A DNA stretch of 64,000 nt from Dyadobacter flavalbus (GTDB taxonomy: Bacteria; Bacteroidota; Bacteroidia; Cytophagales; Spirosomataceae): contig NZ_VBSN01000073.1 in assembly GCF_006149045.1 (NCBI RefSeq), positions 1 to 64,000 of the forward strand, written 5' to 3'. The notes beneath the pieces were generated by a model, which was not told where the DNA came from, did not search any database, and was given only the letters and a program-made list of their open reading frames with translations. Positions 26,952-35,495 of the stretch are shown here, one piece after another; within the stretch, counting starts at the first letter, position 1, and each line of letters begins with the position of its first letter. Both the position numbers and the translations under genes were made by a program.

Positions 26952-27194
26952 TTACATCGGCGTATTCGGCGTTTCCACTGCTGGCATCTGGAACGGAATG
27001 CCGGCAATCTGACATAAGCCAAGAAATTCTGTAAGGCTTGGAAGTTTGCCCTGTTCAAAGATTTCGTCGGCCAGTTCTTTGCGAAAACCGGTTTCTTCAA
27101 GGGCCATTGGCAAATCGAGACCTTTCACTTCAATTAGTTGCTTGATTTCACCTAGAATTTCTCTGGCACGGTCTTCATATACTGTGGTCTCCAT
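26952..27194 (-). CDS. Small protein with degenerate XRE-type helix-turn-helix
   Basis: 80 residues from the ATG at 27194; a slightly longer frame reaches 27215. The stretch IKQLIEVKGLDLPMALEETG plus FRKELADEIFEQGKLPSL lines up with the XRE repressor fold (helix 1, LAxxxG turn, recognition helix, ExGKxxPSL), but the recognition helix is altered (FRKELADEI), so DNA binding is not assured. It could be a decayed regulator or a protein-interaction domain. It ends 9 bp after topB, convergent. No partner is adjacent. Confidence 0.55.
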   Translation of the reverse strand: METTVYEDRAREILGEIKQLIEVKGLDLPMALEETGFRKELADEIFEQGKLPSLTEFLGLCQIAGIPFQMPAVETPNTPM

Positions 27195-27385
27195 TGTGAT
27201 CTGATTTTGGTTCAACAGTGCCTGAACAAAATTGTGCCAGCTGATTTGTACGTACCACTTTGCTGATTTTACAGGCTTTTGGCCTGAGATTTGTACATTT
27301 TGTTTTTATTCAGCCGATTGGTTTTTTTAGTTTTTACCAGAAAACAGCCGGCTATAAAACGTATCAATCTTCTAAAATTCAAATA

Positions 27386-28237
27386 ATGAGTACGACAACA
27401 CAAAATCCTGCAACATTCCGGATCGGCGGAGAAATTGAAATCAACAGACTGGGTTACGGAGGCATGCAGCTCACGGGCCGCGGTGTATGGGGCGATGCGC
27501 CAGACCGTGACAAAGCGAAGCAAGTTTTAAAGGCTGCCGTAGAAGCCGGTGTAAATTTCATTGATACCGCCGATTCTTACGGACCGCACACGAATGAAGT
27601 CCTGATTTCCGAAGCACTGCATCCGTATCCTTCCAATCTCCTGATCGCTACAAAAGGCGGACTGGACAGAACCGGCCCGAATCAATGGCCGGTAAACGGC
27701 AATCCGCAGCACATTCGTGAAACTATCGACGGCAGCCTGAAACGCCTGAAACTGGATTGTATTGATCTGTGGCAGCTGCACCGCTTTGATCCGAAATTCC
27801 CGGTTGAAGAAACGCTTGCGCCTGTTGTGGATGCCGTAAAAGCCGGAAAAATCCGTTTTGTAGGGCTTTCGGAAGTAGATGTGGAACAGATTGAAAGAGC
27901 TGAAAAAGTGATAGAAATCGTTTCGGTCCAGAACCTGTACAATCTGGGCAACAGACAATGGGAAAATGTACTCGATTACACTACTCAGCGCGGTATGGCA
28001 TTTATTCCCTGGTTCCCGCTTGCTTCCGGGCCGGACAAGCTTAAAAGCAAGATCGAAAGCATTGCAGAAAAGCATCAGGCAACGACGGCGCAGATTGCAT
28101 TGGCTTGGCTTCTGAAACGGTCGCCCAATATCCTTCTGATTCCCGGAACAAGTTCGGTAGAGCATTTGCAGGAAAATATGAAAGCAGCCAGCATTGAATT
28201 GTCAGACGACGACTTTACTGCTCTTTCCCAGCTCTAA
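27386..28237 (+). CDS. Aldo/keto reductase
   Basis: 283 residues from the ATG at 27386; the frame extends 126 bases further upstream, but the first ATG there would add a non-homologous leader. Motifs of the AKR barrel: LGYGGMQLTGRG, then GVNFIDTADSYG (Asp and Tyr of the catalytic tetrad), LLIATKGGL (Lys), and LWQLHRFD (His). The C-terminal part has the cofactor loop IPGTSSVEHLQENMKA. The Asp/Tyr/Lys/His set is complete. It is an NADP-dependent carbonyl reductase of broad or unknown substrate. The SDR gene begins 13 bp after its stop, so the two form one unit. Confidence 0.92.
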   Translation: MSTTTQNPATFRIGGEIEINRLGYGGMQLTGRGVWGDAPDRDKAKQVLKAAVEAGVNFIDTADSYGPHTNEVLISEALHPYPSNLLIATKGGLDRTGPNQWPVNGNPQHIRETIDGSLKRLKLDCIDLWQLHRFDPKFPVEETLAPVVDAVKAGKIRFVGLSEVDVEQIERAEKVIEIVSVQNLYNLGNRQWENVLDYTTQRGMAFIPWFPLASGPDKLKSKIESIAEKHQATTAQIALAWLLKRSPNILLIPGTSSVEHLQENMKAASIELSDDDFTALSQL

Positions 28238-28250
28238 TCGCCCGAAGTTT

Positions 28251-29000
28251 ATGTTGACATATCAGAATAAAGTGGTGATTGTAACCGGTGCCGGCAACGG
28301 CATCGGGAGCGTCATTGCAACTCATTATGCAGAGCTGGGCGCATCGGTAAGCCTGTGGGACCGTGATACAAATGCATTGAAACAAATGCAGGAAAAGCTG
28401 GAAGGAAAAAGCGGCCATGTCAATACAAGGGTTATTGATCTTACCTCACCGGAAAATATTGCAGATGCAATGCATGAAGTTCAGCAGTCTTTCGGACGGA
28501 TAGACGTACTCATCAACAACGCCGGACTGGGCAGAAGCAGCTCGCCTTACAATTTGTCGGTTGAAGACTGGGATTACGTAATCAATACCAATTTGCGCGG
28601 CACTTTTCTCTGCGCGCGGGAAGCTGCAAAAGCAATGCGTTCCGGCAACAAAGGAGCAATCGTAAACATTGCCTCCACGCGCGCACTCATGTCGGAACCC
28701 GATACGGAGGCTTATGCTGCTTCGAAAGGCGGCATTCTGGCGCTTACGCATGCACTTGCGGTTTCACTTGGCCCGGACCATATTACGGTGAATGCAATAA
28801 GTCCGGGCTGGATAGAAACGGGCGATTACGAAAAGCTCAAAGAATCCGATCACAAGCAGCATCCTTCCGGACGCGTCGGCAGGCCGGACGATATTGCGAG
28901 GGCATGCCTGTACCTGACCGACCCTTCCAATGATTTCATTACGGGGATCAATCTCGTTATTGACGGCGGAATGACGCGCAAAATGATTTATGAAGAGTAG
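28251..29000 (+). CDS. SDR-family oxidoreductase
   Basis: 249 residues from the ATG at 28251. Motifs: VTGAGNGIG cofactor site, INNAG, catalytic Ser in VNIASTRAL, YAASK (Tyr and Lys), and the downstream VNAISPGWIETGDY, with the C-terminal INLVIDGGMTRKM. It is a classical SDR; glucose 1-dehydrogenase-type members share this ending. It starts 13 bp after the aldo/keto reductase stop, so it is cotranscribed with it; both probably handle small carbonyls or sugars (inference). It converges on the oxidoreductase gene ending at 29025. Confidence 0.92.
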   Translation: MLTYQNKVVIVTGAGNGIGSVIATHYAELGASVSLWDRDTNALKQMQEKLEGKSGHVNTRVIDLTSPENIADAMHEVQQSFGRIDVLINNAGLGRSSSPYNLSVEDWDYVINTNLRGTFLCAREAAKAMRSGNKGAIVNIASTRALMSEPDTEAYAASKGGILALTHALAVSLGPDHITVNAISPGWIETGDYEKLKESDHKQHPSGRVGRPDDIARACLYLTDPSNDFITGINLVIDGGMTRKMIYEE

Positions 29001-29024
29001 CCGAAAATAATCAAAGATAAAATT

Positions 29025-30185
29025 TCAGCTCAGAACAGTCACGTCTGTGGCATTTTTCTGGGCTTTGAGCGCCAGTTCGGTTGCCAGAAAACAATGTTCC
29101 TGCGACATGGCTGTTTCGGTTCTGTTCAGGACATCGTCTACAAGCTGGCGGCCGTACGGCAGTTCGACGTTGCTGCAATCAATGTACTGTGTTTCCTTGT
29201 TAACCAAAAAAAGATGGTTTCCGCCTTCTCTTCCGGCAATGTCAATATTTTTACGGATTTCGATATAACCTTCCGTTCCCAGAACGGTCAGCCGTCCGTC
29301 GCCCCAGGATTTAAGTCCGTCCGGCGTAAACCAGTCCACGCGGATATAACCTGCGCCGCCGTTGCCTTTCAGAACCGTATCGCCAAAATCCTCAAAACCG
29401 GGATATTGCGGGTGATTGACATTTCCAACCTGTGAAGCTACAATTTCCGCTTTTGTTGATCCGGTAAAAAACAGAAACTGGTCAAACTGGTGCGAAGCAA
29501 TGTCGCAAATGATTCCGCCGAACCTCTTTTTATCAAAAAACCATTCGGGCCTTGTGTTTCCGTTCATGCGGTGCGGCCCCAGTCCGATCGTCTGCACTAC
29601 TTTACCGATGGCGCCTTCCTTAATCAGTTCCGCCGCACGGATGGTTGCACGGTTTTCCAGCCTTTCGCTGTACATGATGGAATAAATCCGTTTGGTTTCC
29701 TTCTGCACCTTGCGGACTTGCGCAAGCTGTTCCAGCGACGTAACGCCGGGTTTATCGACCATATAATCTTTTCCGCTTTTCATCACGCGAATGCCCAGCG
29801 GCGCGCGCTCATCCGGAATTCCTGCACTCAGAATCAGCTGAACGGATTTGTCATTCAAAATTTCGGCCTCGCTGGCAGCCTGTTTTACATTTGGATAACG
29901 CTTCACAAATGCAGCCGCGAGATCAGCTTCTTTGGCATAAAAGGCCACCAGTTCGCCGCCGCCCCTTGTTACCGCCTCAATTTGCCCGTATATATGGCCA
30001 TGATTGATCCCGATTACCGAAAACCTGATTCGGGGCGCCGGATACTTTGCAGGGATTTCCTGAGACGGCTGCGATTTTACGGAAGCAAGTACTTCTTTTG
30101 ACAAGGCCGGCATCATCATGAGACCGGCAGCGGTATTTACCGAATTTTTGATAAAACGGCGGCGGTTGTCCTGTAATTCTTTCAT
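29025..30185 (-). CDS. Tat-exported Gfo/Idh/MocA-family oxidoreductase (second copy)
   Basis: 386 residues with an N-terminal Tat motif (NRRRFIKNSVNTAAGLMM). The dinucleotide-binding region begins RFSVIGINHGHIYGQ (Gly-x-x-His-Gly-His in place of the usual GxGxxG), followed by the family motif as VDKPGV and a C-terminal domain with WFFDKKRFGG and DIASHQFDQFLFF. It is a different subgroup from the one at 6443-7822, with which it shares export and fold. Substrate unknown, presumably a sugar or polyol in the periplasm. Single gene. Confidence 0.88.
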   Translation of the reverse strand: MKELQDNRRRFIKNSVNTAAGLMMMPALSKEVLASVKSQPSQEIPAKYPAPRIRFSVIGINHGHIYGQIEAVTRGGGELVAFYAKEADLAAAFVKRYPNVKQAASEAEILNDKSVQLILSAGIPDERAPLGIRVMKSGKDYMVDKPGVTSLEQLAQVRKVQKETKRIYSIMYSERLENRATIRAAELIKEGAIGKVVQTIGLGPHRMNGNTRPEWFFDKKRFGGIICDIASHQFDQFLFFTGSTKAEIVASQVGNVNHPQYPGFEDFGDTVLKGNGGAGYIRVDWFTPDGLKSWGDGRLTVLGTEGYIEIRKNIDIAGREGGNHLFLVNKETQYIDCSNVELPYGRQLVDDVLNRTETAMSQEHCFLATELALKAQKNATDVTVLS

Positions 30186-30303
30186 TGCTCGATCAGAAAG
30201 TTATAAATATGTATAAAAGCAGCATTTGGCCGGATATAATGTAAACCCGGAAATTCATTGCGGTTTTATTATCTTTACTTTGTCTGAAAATGCCGCACAA
30301 TCC

Positions 30304-31125
30304 TTATTTATTCCCGACCGAAATACCGAACGTAATACGGGAATCATTGCGCCTTCTGGTGGCTTCCACTACGCTTTCATACGAGTTTTCAAAACTTGTC
30401 CGCAGCGTAACCCATTTATTGATAGGAAGTTCAATGGACATAATCGTATTCCATCGCAAATTGGAAAAATCGTTCAGGGCCGGCTGCAGAAAGGTAATAT
30501 GGTTGAAGCGGATTTTGTCCTGAAGTACAGAATGCTTGCCTTTTACCCGGAAAGAATTACGGATGGTTTTGACCAGTGCCTTTTCCTGAAAATCGGTGGA
30601 TTCATACAGAATAGCGTTCGTCAGGCTCAGATTGTTGTTGATGTTCTGGATCAGCCGGTAACCGATACCGGCGCCTGCCATTTGCCGCAGATCAATTTTT
30701 CTCAGGTTACTCGTTTCCAGCGCGCCAAGCCCGAACAAATACGTCTTCCTCTTTTTGAAAACATCTACAAATACATCCACATAGCTGTCTCTTTCCGCCA
30801 GAATGCCGTTTTGCTTTCCGTAAGTAAACCTTGGGTTCGTTGCAATATTGATGACCGGCCCGCTGAAAGTCACTTCGGCACGCAATACCATGAGGCTGCG
30901 GTTTACATTACCTTTGGCAAAGTTGCCGTCGCCGATAAACCGGTAACGGATTGTATCAATCAGCACGTTCGGTACAATGAGCACACTGTCCTTTCGGGGC
31001 GCAGCTACCGAATCGGCGGGCGACACAACCGTGCCGGAAGGCTGCTGCGCAAATGCAGGAAAAGAAAAAAGAAACAGAATAAAAGCAGCAAGCTTTATAA
31101 AGCGGTGGAACGTCGAGTTTTTCAT
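30304..31125 (-). CDS. Putative outer-membrane beta-barrel protein (DUF481-like)
   Basis: 273 residues with a signal peptide ending FSFPAFAQQ. The remainder alternates short hydrophobic strands with polar turns, ending RITFGISVGNK, a barrel-like pattern. Segments such as VTFSGPVINIATNPRFTYGKQNG and TYLFGLGALETSNLRK resemble DUF481/YdiY-type proteins, thought to be outer-membrane barrels. No catalytic residue can be named. It is a monocistronic minus-strand gene. Confidence 0.65.
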   Translation of the reverse strand: MKNSTFHRFIKLAAFILFLFSFPAFAQQPSGTVVSPADSVAAPRKDSVLIVPNVLIDTIRYRFIGDGNFAKGNVNRSLMVLRAEVTFSGPVINIATNPRFTYGKQNGILAERDSYVDVFVDVFKKRKTYLFGLGALETSNLRKIDLRQMAGAGIGYRLIQNINNNLSLTNAILYESTDFQEKALVKTIRNSFRVKGKHSVLQDKIRFNHITFLQPALNDFSNLRWNTIMSIELPINKWVTLRTSFENSYESVVEATRRRNDSRITFGISVGNK

Positions 31126-31170
31126 TAATCACTTTTGCAAAATAATAATGCCAAAAAGGTGGATAGTCAT

Positions 31171-31236
31171 TAGCTGTTAGCTGCTAGCTATAAGCTTCGG
31201 GCTATTGGCGGTTAGTTGTAAGCCGTTGGCTGAAAG
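31171..31236. repeat. Degenerate GCTGTTAGCT-type repeat, left of rpiB
   Basis: The stretch from TAGCTGTTAGCTGCTAGCT to GCCGTTGGCT consists of overlapping TAGCT/TTAGC units with drift. The same family recurs at 31.78 kb and 62.70 kb. It lies just after the stop of rpiB and before the barrel gene start. Confidence 0.6.
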
Positions 31237-31254
31237 TCCGCGGCAAACAGCCGC

Positions 31255-31698
31255 CTATTTTTCCAGCGCTTTAACCTTTTCAAGCCGGCGCATGTGTCTT
31301 TCGGCACCTGTGAATTCGGCATTCAGAAAGGCTTCTATCAGTTCCTGCGCAACCATTTTTCCAGTAACGCGTCCGCCCAGACACATCAGGTTCAGATCAT
31401 CGTCTTCCACGCCCTGATGTGCCGAAAAATGATCATTAATGAGTGCCGCGCGCACGCCCGCTACTTTGTTCGCGACAACCGAGGCTCCTACCCCGCTTCC
31501 GCAAACGGCAATTCCGCGCTCTACTTCTTCATTCACGATGGCATTGGCCAGCGGTATGACGAAATCCGGATAATCATCCTGATTATCAAGCCCGAAAGCA
31601 CCGAAATCCTTTATTTCATGGCCTTTGGAAGTAAGAAATTCCCTGAGACTTTCCTTCAATTCAAAACCTCCGTGGTCTGCTGCTATCCCGATTTTCAT
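31255..31698 (-). CDS. rpiB: RpiB/LacA/LacB-family sugar-phosphate isomerase
   Basis: 147 residues from the ATG at 31696-31698 (the frame is open 39 bases further up without a better start). The N-terminus MKIGIAADHGGFELKESL and the catalytic cysteine Cys66 in GIAVCGSGVGAS are those of ribose-5-phosphate isomerase B. The usual His-Asn-Asp stretch that supplies the second catalytic residue in E. coli RpiB is replaced by EDDDLNLMCLGGR, so the substrate may be another five- or six-carbon sugar phosphate. It acts in the cytoplasm. The gene is flanked on both sides by the same repeat family. Confidence 0.85.
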   Translation of the reverse strand: MKIGIAADHGGFELKESLREFLTSKGHEIKDFGAFGLDNQDDYPDFVIPLANAIVNEEVERGIAVCGSGVGASVVANKVAGVRAALINDHFSAHQGVEDDDLNLMCLGGRVTGKMVAQELIEAFLNAEFTGAERHMRRLEKVKALEK

Positions 31699-32098
31699 AT
31701 TTTTCGTGTTTAATTTTAATGATGTTTCCAGAACCAAAACCGGACCGGATTAATTTAATAACTATATTTTTGAAAGCTGTTAGCTGTTAGCTTTTGGCTT
31801 TTGGCTTTTGGCTTTTGGCTTTTAGGATGAATTAATATTGGACCAAGAGAAATCCTTAAAAATTTTAATCTGAATCAAATTTCAAAAACGTAACTGCAAA
31901 TAATCATTTAAGGTTATTGATAATTATAACAAACTCCGGATTAAACGTTTAATTTTCGAACCGCTGAAAGCTGATTGCCAAAAGCTACTAAAACCGAAAC
32001 ATTTAACGTTGTACTTGTTCTGTCCTGGCCTTTAACGGCAATTAAAGAATAAAAAACCCTGAAAACAAGCACCTGTGCGCCGCTGAAAAGCGATTGAT
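31699..32098. other. Intergenic gap with repeat, between rpiB and SNF2 gene
   Basis: No gene in 400 bases. It holds the second GCTGTTAGCT-type repeat (31775-31824), an inverted partner of its unit (GCCAAAAGCT, near 31977), and the rpiB promoter. No clear terminator. Confidence 0.55.
31775..31824. repeat. AGCTGTTAGCT followed by tandem TTTTGGC 7-mers, right of rpiB
   Basis: AGCTGTTAGCTGTTAGC leads into about five perfect copies of TTTTGGC. The inverted form GCCAAAAGCT occurs about 150 bases to the right, so the region could fold into a long imperfect hairpin. Same family as the repeats at 31.17 and 62.70 kb. Confidence 0.7.
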
Positions 32099-35000
32099 AT
32101 GACCGGTTTCCACCAACATAAATTTGTATTTGATAATTTAAGCATGCAGGCACTTACGCATGCGCATATCCTGAAAAACAGTGCGGCTTTGCCTTCCACG
32201 GATCAAAGAGGCTACTTTGATATCCAGCCGGAAGATATCGCCATTGATTATGCCTGTTTCAAAATCCAGCATTCCTTATCCGATTTTGCAAAAGTCATCA
32301 TCCGCCAGGATGCCGGTTCGCTGACGCTTTACTGCGAGTGCCTGACGAAAGGAAAAAAACTGTGCGAGCACCAGATTCAGGTTCTGTACAATATGATGAA
32401 CCGGAAAGACCTGCGTGCGTACTTTGATCCCGAACTCCGAAAAGAGCAGATACGGCTGGTAGCGGCGGATTACGGCATGCAGGATGAAGGGGATCTGGAT
32501 GAATTTTTTCAGCTGGAATATGTAAACAAAACGCTTCAGATTACGCCGAAAATAAAGGAGCTGATCCCGGCTACACAATCGGCGTTTGCCGTTATTGAAA
32601 ATGAACTTGTTTCAAAAATCCCGTCCGGGCCGGCAAACAAGGATTTTCCGGAAAACAGGAAAACAATCGTCGTGCTGGGCCAGAACCGCTATTACAATCA
32701 TTTTTTTCTGGAATTGCATGAAGTACAGACTACTAAGGAAGGCAAACCGAAAAACCCGCTCGTTGCCGTCAATCCGCTGGATGTGATCTGGAAAACGAAC
32801 AATCCGGAAGTGGTGAAATTTTACACGGCTGTTTCTGTTTTCCAGAATAACTTCCGCAAGAAAAATGCCGAAACGGACATAGAAGGCTTGAAATCCATTG
32901 CGGCAAACCCGGCCAAGCTGAATTTCTATTTTCACAATGCAGCCGTTTCCGAAAACATCGGCGCAAGTTCGATACTTCCGGTTCAGGTCCGGCATACGGC
33001 TGTGGATCTGGAGCTGCTTATTCACAGGAAAGATCCGTTTTTCCATATCTCGGGAAAGCTCGTGATCAACGGCGTGGACCTTGATCTTGATGATGTACAT
33101 ATCCGGTACGATTACTTTGTCCTGCATTTGAATACGCTTTATCTGATCGACCGTGAAGCGATTCTCAAGACCATTGAATTTTTCAGCCGCCACAATCAGA
33201 AAATCGTTATTCACAAATCAAAGTTTGAGGAATTCCGGCAAAATGTACTTTCCAGGATCGAGGCAAATTTCCGGATTACCTATTCGTACCTGAAACCGGC
33301 CACGCCCCAGCAATTGCAGGAACAGGGCTTTGACCATGAAACTGAAAAGATTATTTACCTTGAAGACCTTGGCGATTATATTCTCCTTACGCCGGTCATC
33401 CGGTACGGAAACGTGGAAGTTCCGGTTTTTTCAAAAAGACAGATTTATTCCGTTGACAGTCACGGAAACCCTTTTACAGTAAGCCGCGATGAAGAAGCCG
33501 AAATCCGCTTTGGCAATGCTTTGCTGAGGCAGCATGCCGATTTTGCGGATCAGCCTGAAAGAGAATTTTTTTATCTGCATAAGTCAAAATTTCAGGATGA
33601 AGACTGGCTTCTTTCCGCTTTTCAGGAATGGCAGGATTTGCATGTTACGGTGCTCGGATTTGACAAACTGACAAAAAACCGGCTGAACCCGAACCGCGCA
33701 AAAGTGTCGGTGCATGTGAGCAGCGGCATCAACTGGTTTGATACGACAATAAGCGTACTGTTCGGAAAGCAGAAGGTTACACTTAAAAATCTGCACAAAG
33801 CGGTCAAAAACAGAAGTAAATACGTGCAGCTCGGCGACGGCACGCAAGGCATTCTTCCGCAGGAATGGTTTGAAAAATTTTCGAAATTCTTTGCAGAAGG
33901 AGAAATTTCAGAAGAAGTAATTCGTACGCCAAAAATCAACTTTGCTTCTGTATCAGCCATGTATGAAGAAGCATTGCTGTCGCAGGAAACAAAGGACCAG
34001 ATTGCATTTTATCAGACAGCGTTCAACGACTTTCATGCCATTCTTCCGGTAAAAGTCCCGAATGGTCTGAAAACATCTTTGCGCGAGTATCAGAAACAAG
34101 GTCTGAACTGGCTGAATTTTCTGGATGATTTCGGCTTCGGCGGCTGTCTGGCCGATGATATGGGCCTTGGGAAAACGATCCAGATCATTGCATTTCTCCT
34201 GCTGCAAAGGAAAAAGAAGGCGCAGAATACCAATCTGATTATTGTTCCTACCTCGCTGATTTTCAACTGGCAGGCCGAAATCGAGAAATTTGCCCCGAGC
34301 TTGAAAGTACGCACCATTTACGGCGCGTCCAGAATCAGGGAAGTAAAGTATTTTGACCAATATGAAGTCATACTGACGTCTTACGGAACATTGCTTGCAG
34401 ACGTTTCCTTTCTGAAAAAATTCTGTTTTAATTACATCATTCTGGATGAATCGCAGAATATCAAAAATCCGGAATCGCAGCGGTATAAAGCGGCGCGCTT
34501 ACTGCAGTCTCAAAACAAGCTGGTGCTGACAGGGACGCCCGTTGAAAACAATACTTTTGACCTTTACGGCCAGCTTTCCTTTGCTTGCCCGGGACTGTTG
34601 GGGAACAAAACGCAGTTTAAAGATTACTATTCCACGCCTATCGACCGGTTCAAGGATAACGAAAGAGCCCGTGAACTTCAGAAGAAGATCAATCCGTTTA
34701 TTCTGCGCAGGACCAAAAAACAGGTTGCAACCGAACTTCCCGACAAAACGGAAATGGTGCTTTACTGCGAAATGGGCGAAGAACAGCGCAAGGTTTACAA
34801 TGCCTACGAACTGGAATTCTATACGTATCTCAACACCAAAAAAGAAGTCGATATTCCGCGCATCAGCCTGCACATTCTGCAGGGACTTACGAAGCTGAGG
34901 CAAATCTGCAATTCGCCCGCATTGTTGAACGATGATTTGTATTACGGCAACGAATCTTCTAAAATCGCCGTGTTGATGGAACAGATTGAAGCAAAGTCTT

Positions 35001-35464
35001 CGGGACATAAAATCCTGGTTTTTTCGCAGTTTGTCTCCATGCTCGACCTGATTAAAAAAGAGCTGGAAAAGAGGAATATAGGCCATGAATATCTGACGGG
35101 ACAAACCAAAGACCGCGCGGCGCGTGTGGATAATTTCCAGAACAATGGCCAAGTACGCGTTTTTCTGATCAGTCTCAAAGCAGGCGGAACCGGTCTTAAC
35201 CTTACCGAAGCGGATTACGTTTACATCGTTGATCCGTGGTGGAACCCTTCTGTTGAAAATCAGGCAATTGACCGGAGCTACCGCATTGGGCAAAGAAAAA
35301 ACGTGATTGCGGTAAGACTGATTTGCCCCGGCACGATTGAAGAGAAAATCCTGGAACTGCAGCAATCCAAAAAAGACCTTGCAGAAGATCTGGTCAAAAC
35401 GGATGCTGCCGTGCTTAAGACGCTTTCCAAAAAAGACCTGCTGAACCTGGTTTCACCAAACTAA
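32099..35464 (+). CDS. SWIM-domain SNF2-family DNA helicase/translocase
   Basis: 1121 residues. A SWIM-type zinc motif near the N-terminus shows Cys79, Cys81, Cys89 and His91 (CECLTKGKKLCEH). A long middle region follows without a known fold. The SNF2 ATPase begins near residue 660: LREYQKQGLNWL, Walker A DDMGLGKT at 686-693, DESQ box at 783-786, then LTGTPVENN, ILRRTKKQVATELP, FSQF, SLKAGGTGLNL and QAIDRSYRIGQ. This is the bacterial Rad54-like single-chain enzyme, which moves on double-stranded DNA and may act in repair or transcription recycling. A second Met at residue 16 (32144) could also be the start; a TAnnTTTG element (TAAATTTG, 32119-32126) lies inside the first codons. Confidence 0.93.
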   Translation: MTGFHQHKFVFDNLSMQALTHAHILKNSAALPSTDQRGYFDIQPEDIAIDYACFKIQHSLSDFAKVIIRQDAGSLTLYCECLTKGKKLCEHQIQVLYNMMNRKDLRAYFDPELRKEQIRLVAADYGMQDEGDLDEFFQLEYVNKTLQITPKIKELIPATQSAFAVIENELVSKIPSGPANKDFPENRKTIVVLGQNRYYNHFFLELHEVQTTKEGKPKNPLVAVNPLDVIWKTNNPEVVKFYTAVSVFQNNFRKKNAETDIEGLKSIAANPAKLNFYFHNAAVSENIGASSILPVQVRHTAVDLELLIHRKDPFFHISGKLVINGVDLDLDDVHIRYDYFVLHLNTLYLIDREAILKTIEFFSRHNQKIVIHKSKFEEFRQNVLSRIEANFRITYSYLKPATPQQLQEQGFDHETEKIIYLEDLGDYILLTPVIRYGNVEVPVFSKRQIYSVDSHGNPFTVSRDEEAEIRFGNALLRQHADFADQPEREFFYLHKSKFQDEDWLLSAFQEWQDLHVTVLGFDKLTKNRLNPNRAKVSVHVSSGINWFDTTISVLFGKQKVTLKNLHKAVKNRSKYVQLGDGTQGILPQEWFEKFSKFFAEGEISEEVIRTPKINFASVSAMYEEALLSQETKDQIAFYQTAFNDFHAILPVKVPNGLKTSLREYQKQGLNWLNFLDDFGFGGCLADDMGLGKTIQIIAFLLLQRKKKAQNTNLIIVPTSLIFNWQAEIEKFAPSLKVRTIYGASRIREVKYFDQYEVILTSYGTLLADVSFLKKFCFNYIILDESQNIKNPESQRYKAARLLQSQNKLVLTGTPVENNTFDLYGQLSFACPGLLGNKTQFKDYYSTPIDRFKDNERARELQKKINPFILRRTKKQVATELPDKTEMVLYCEMGEEQRKVYNAYELEFYTYLNTKKEVDIPRISLHILQGLTKLRQICNSPALLNDDLYYGNESSKIAVLMEQIEAKSSGHKILVFSQFVSMLDLIKKELEKRNIGHEYLTGQTKDRAARVDNFQNNGQVRVFLISLKAGGTGLNLTEADYVYIVDPWWNPSVENQAIDRSYRIGQRKNVIAVRLICPGTIEEKILELQQSKKDLAEDLVKTDAAVLKTLSKKDLLNLVSPN

Positions 35465-35495
35465 AACGGTTAATTATCCGGAGAAAATGCAGTGT

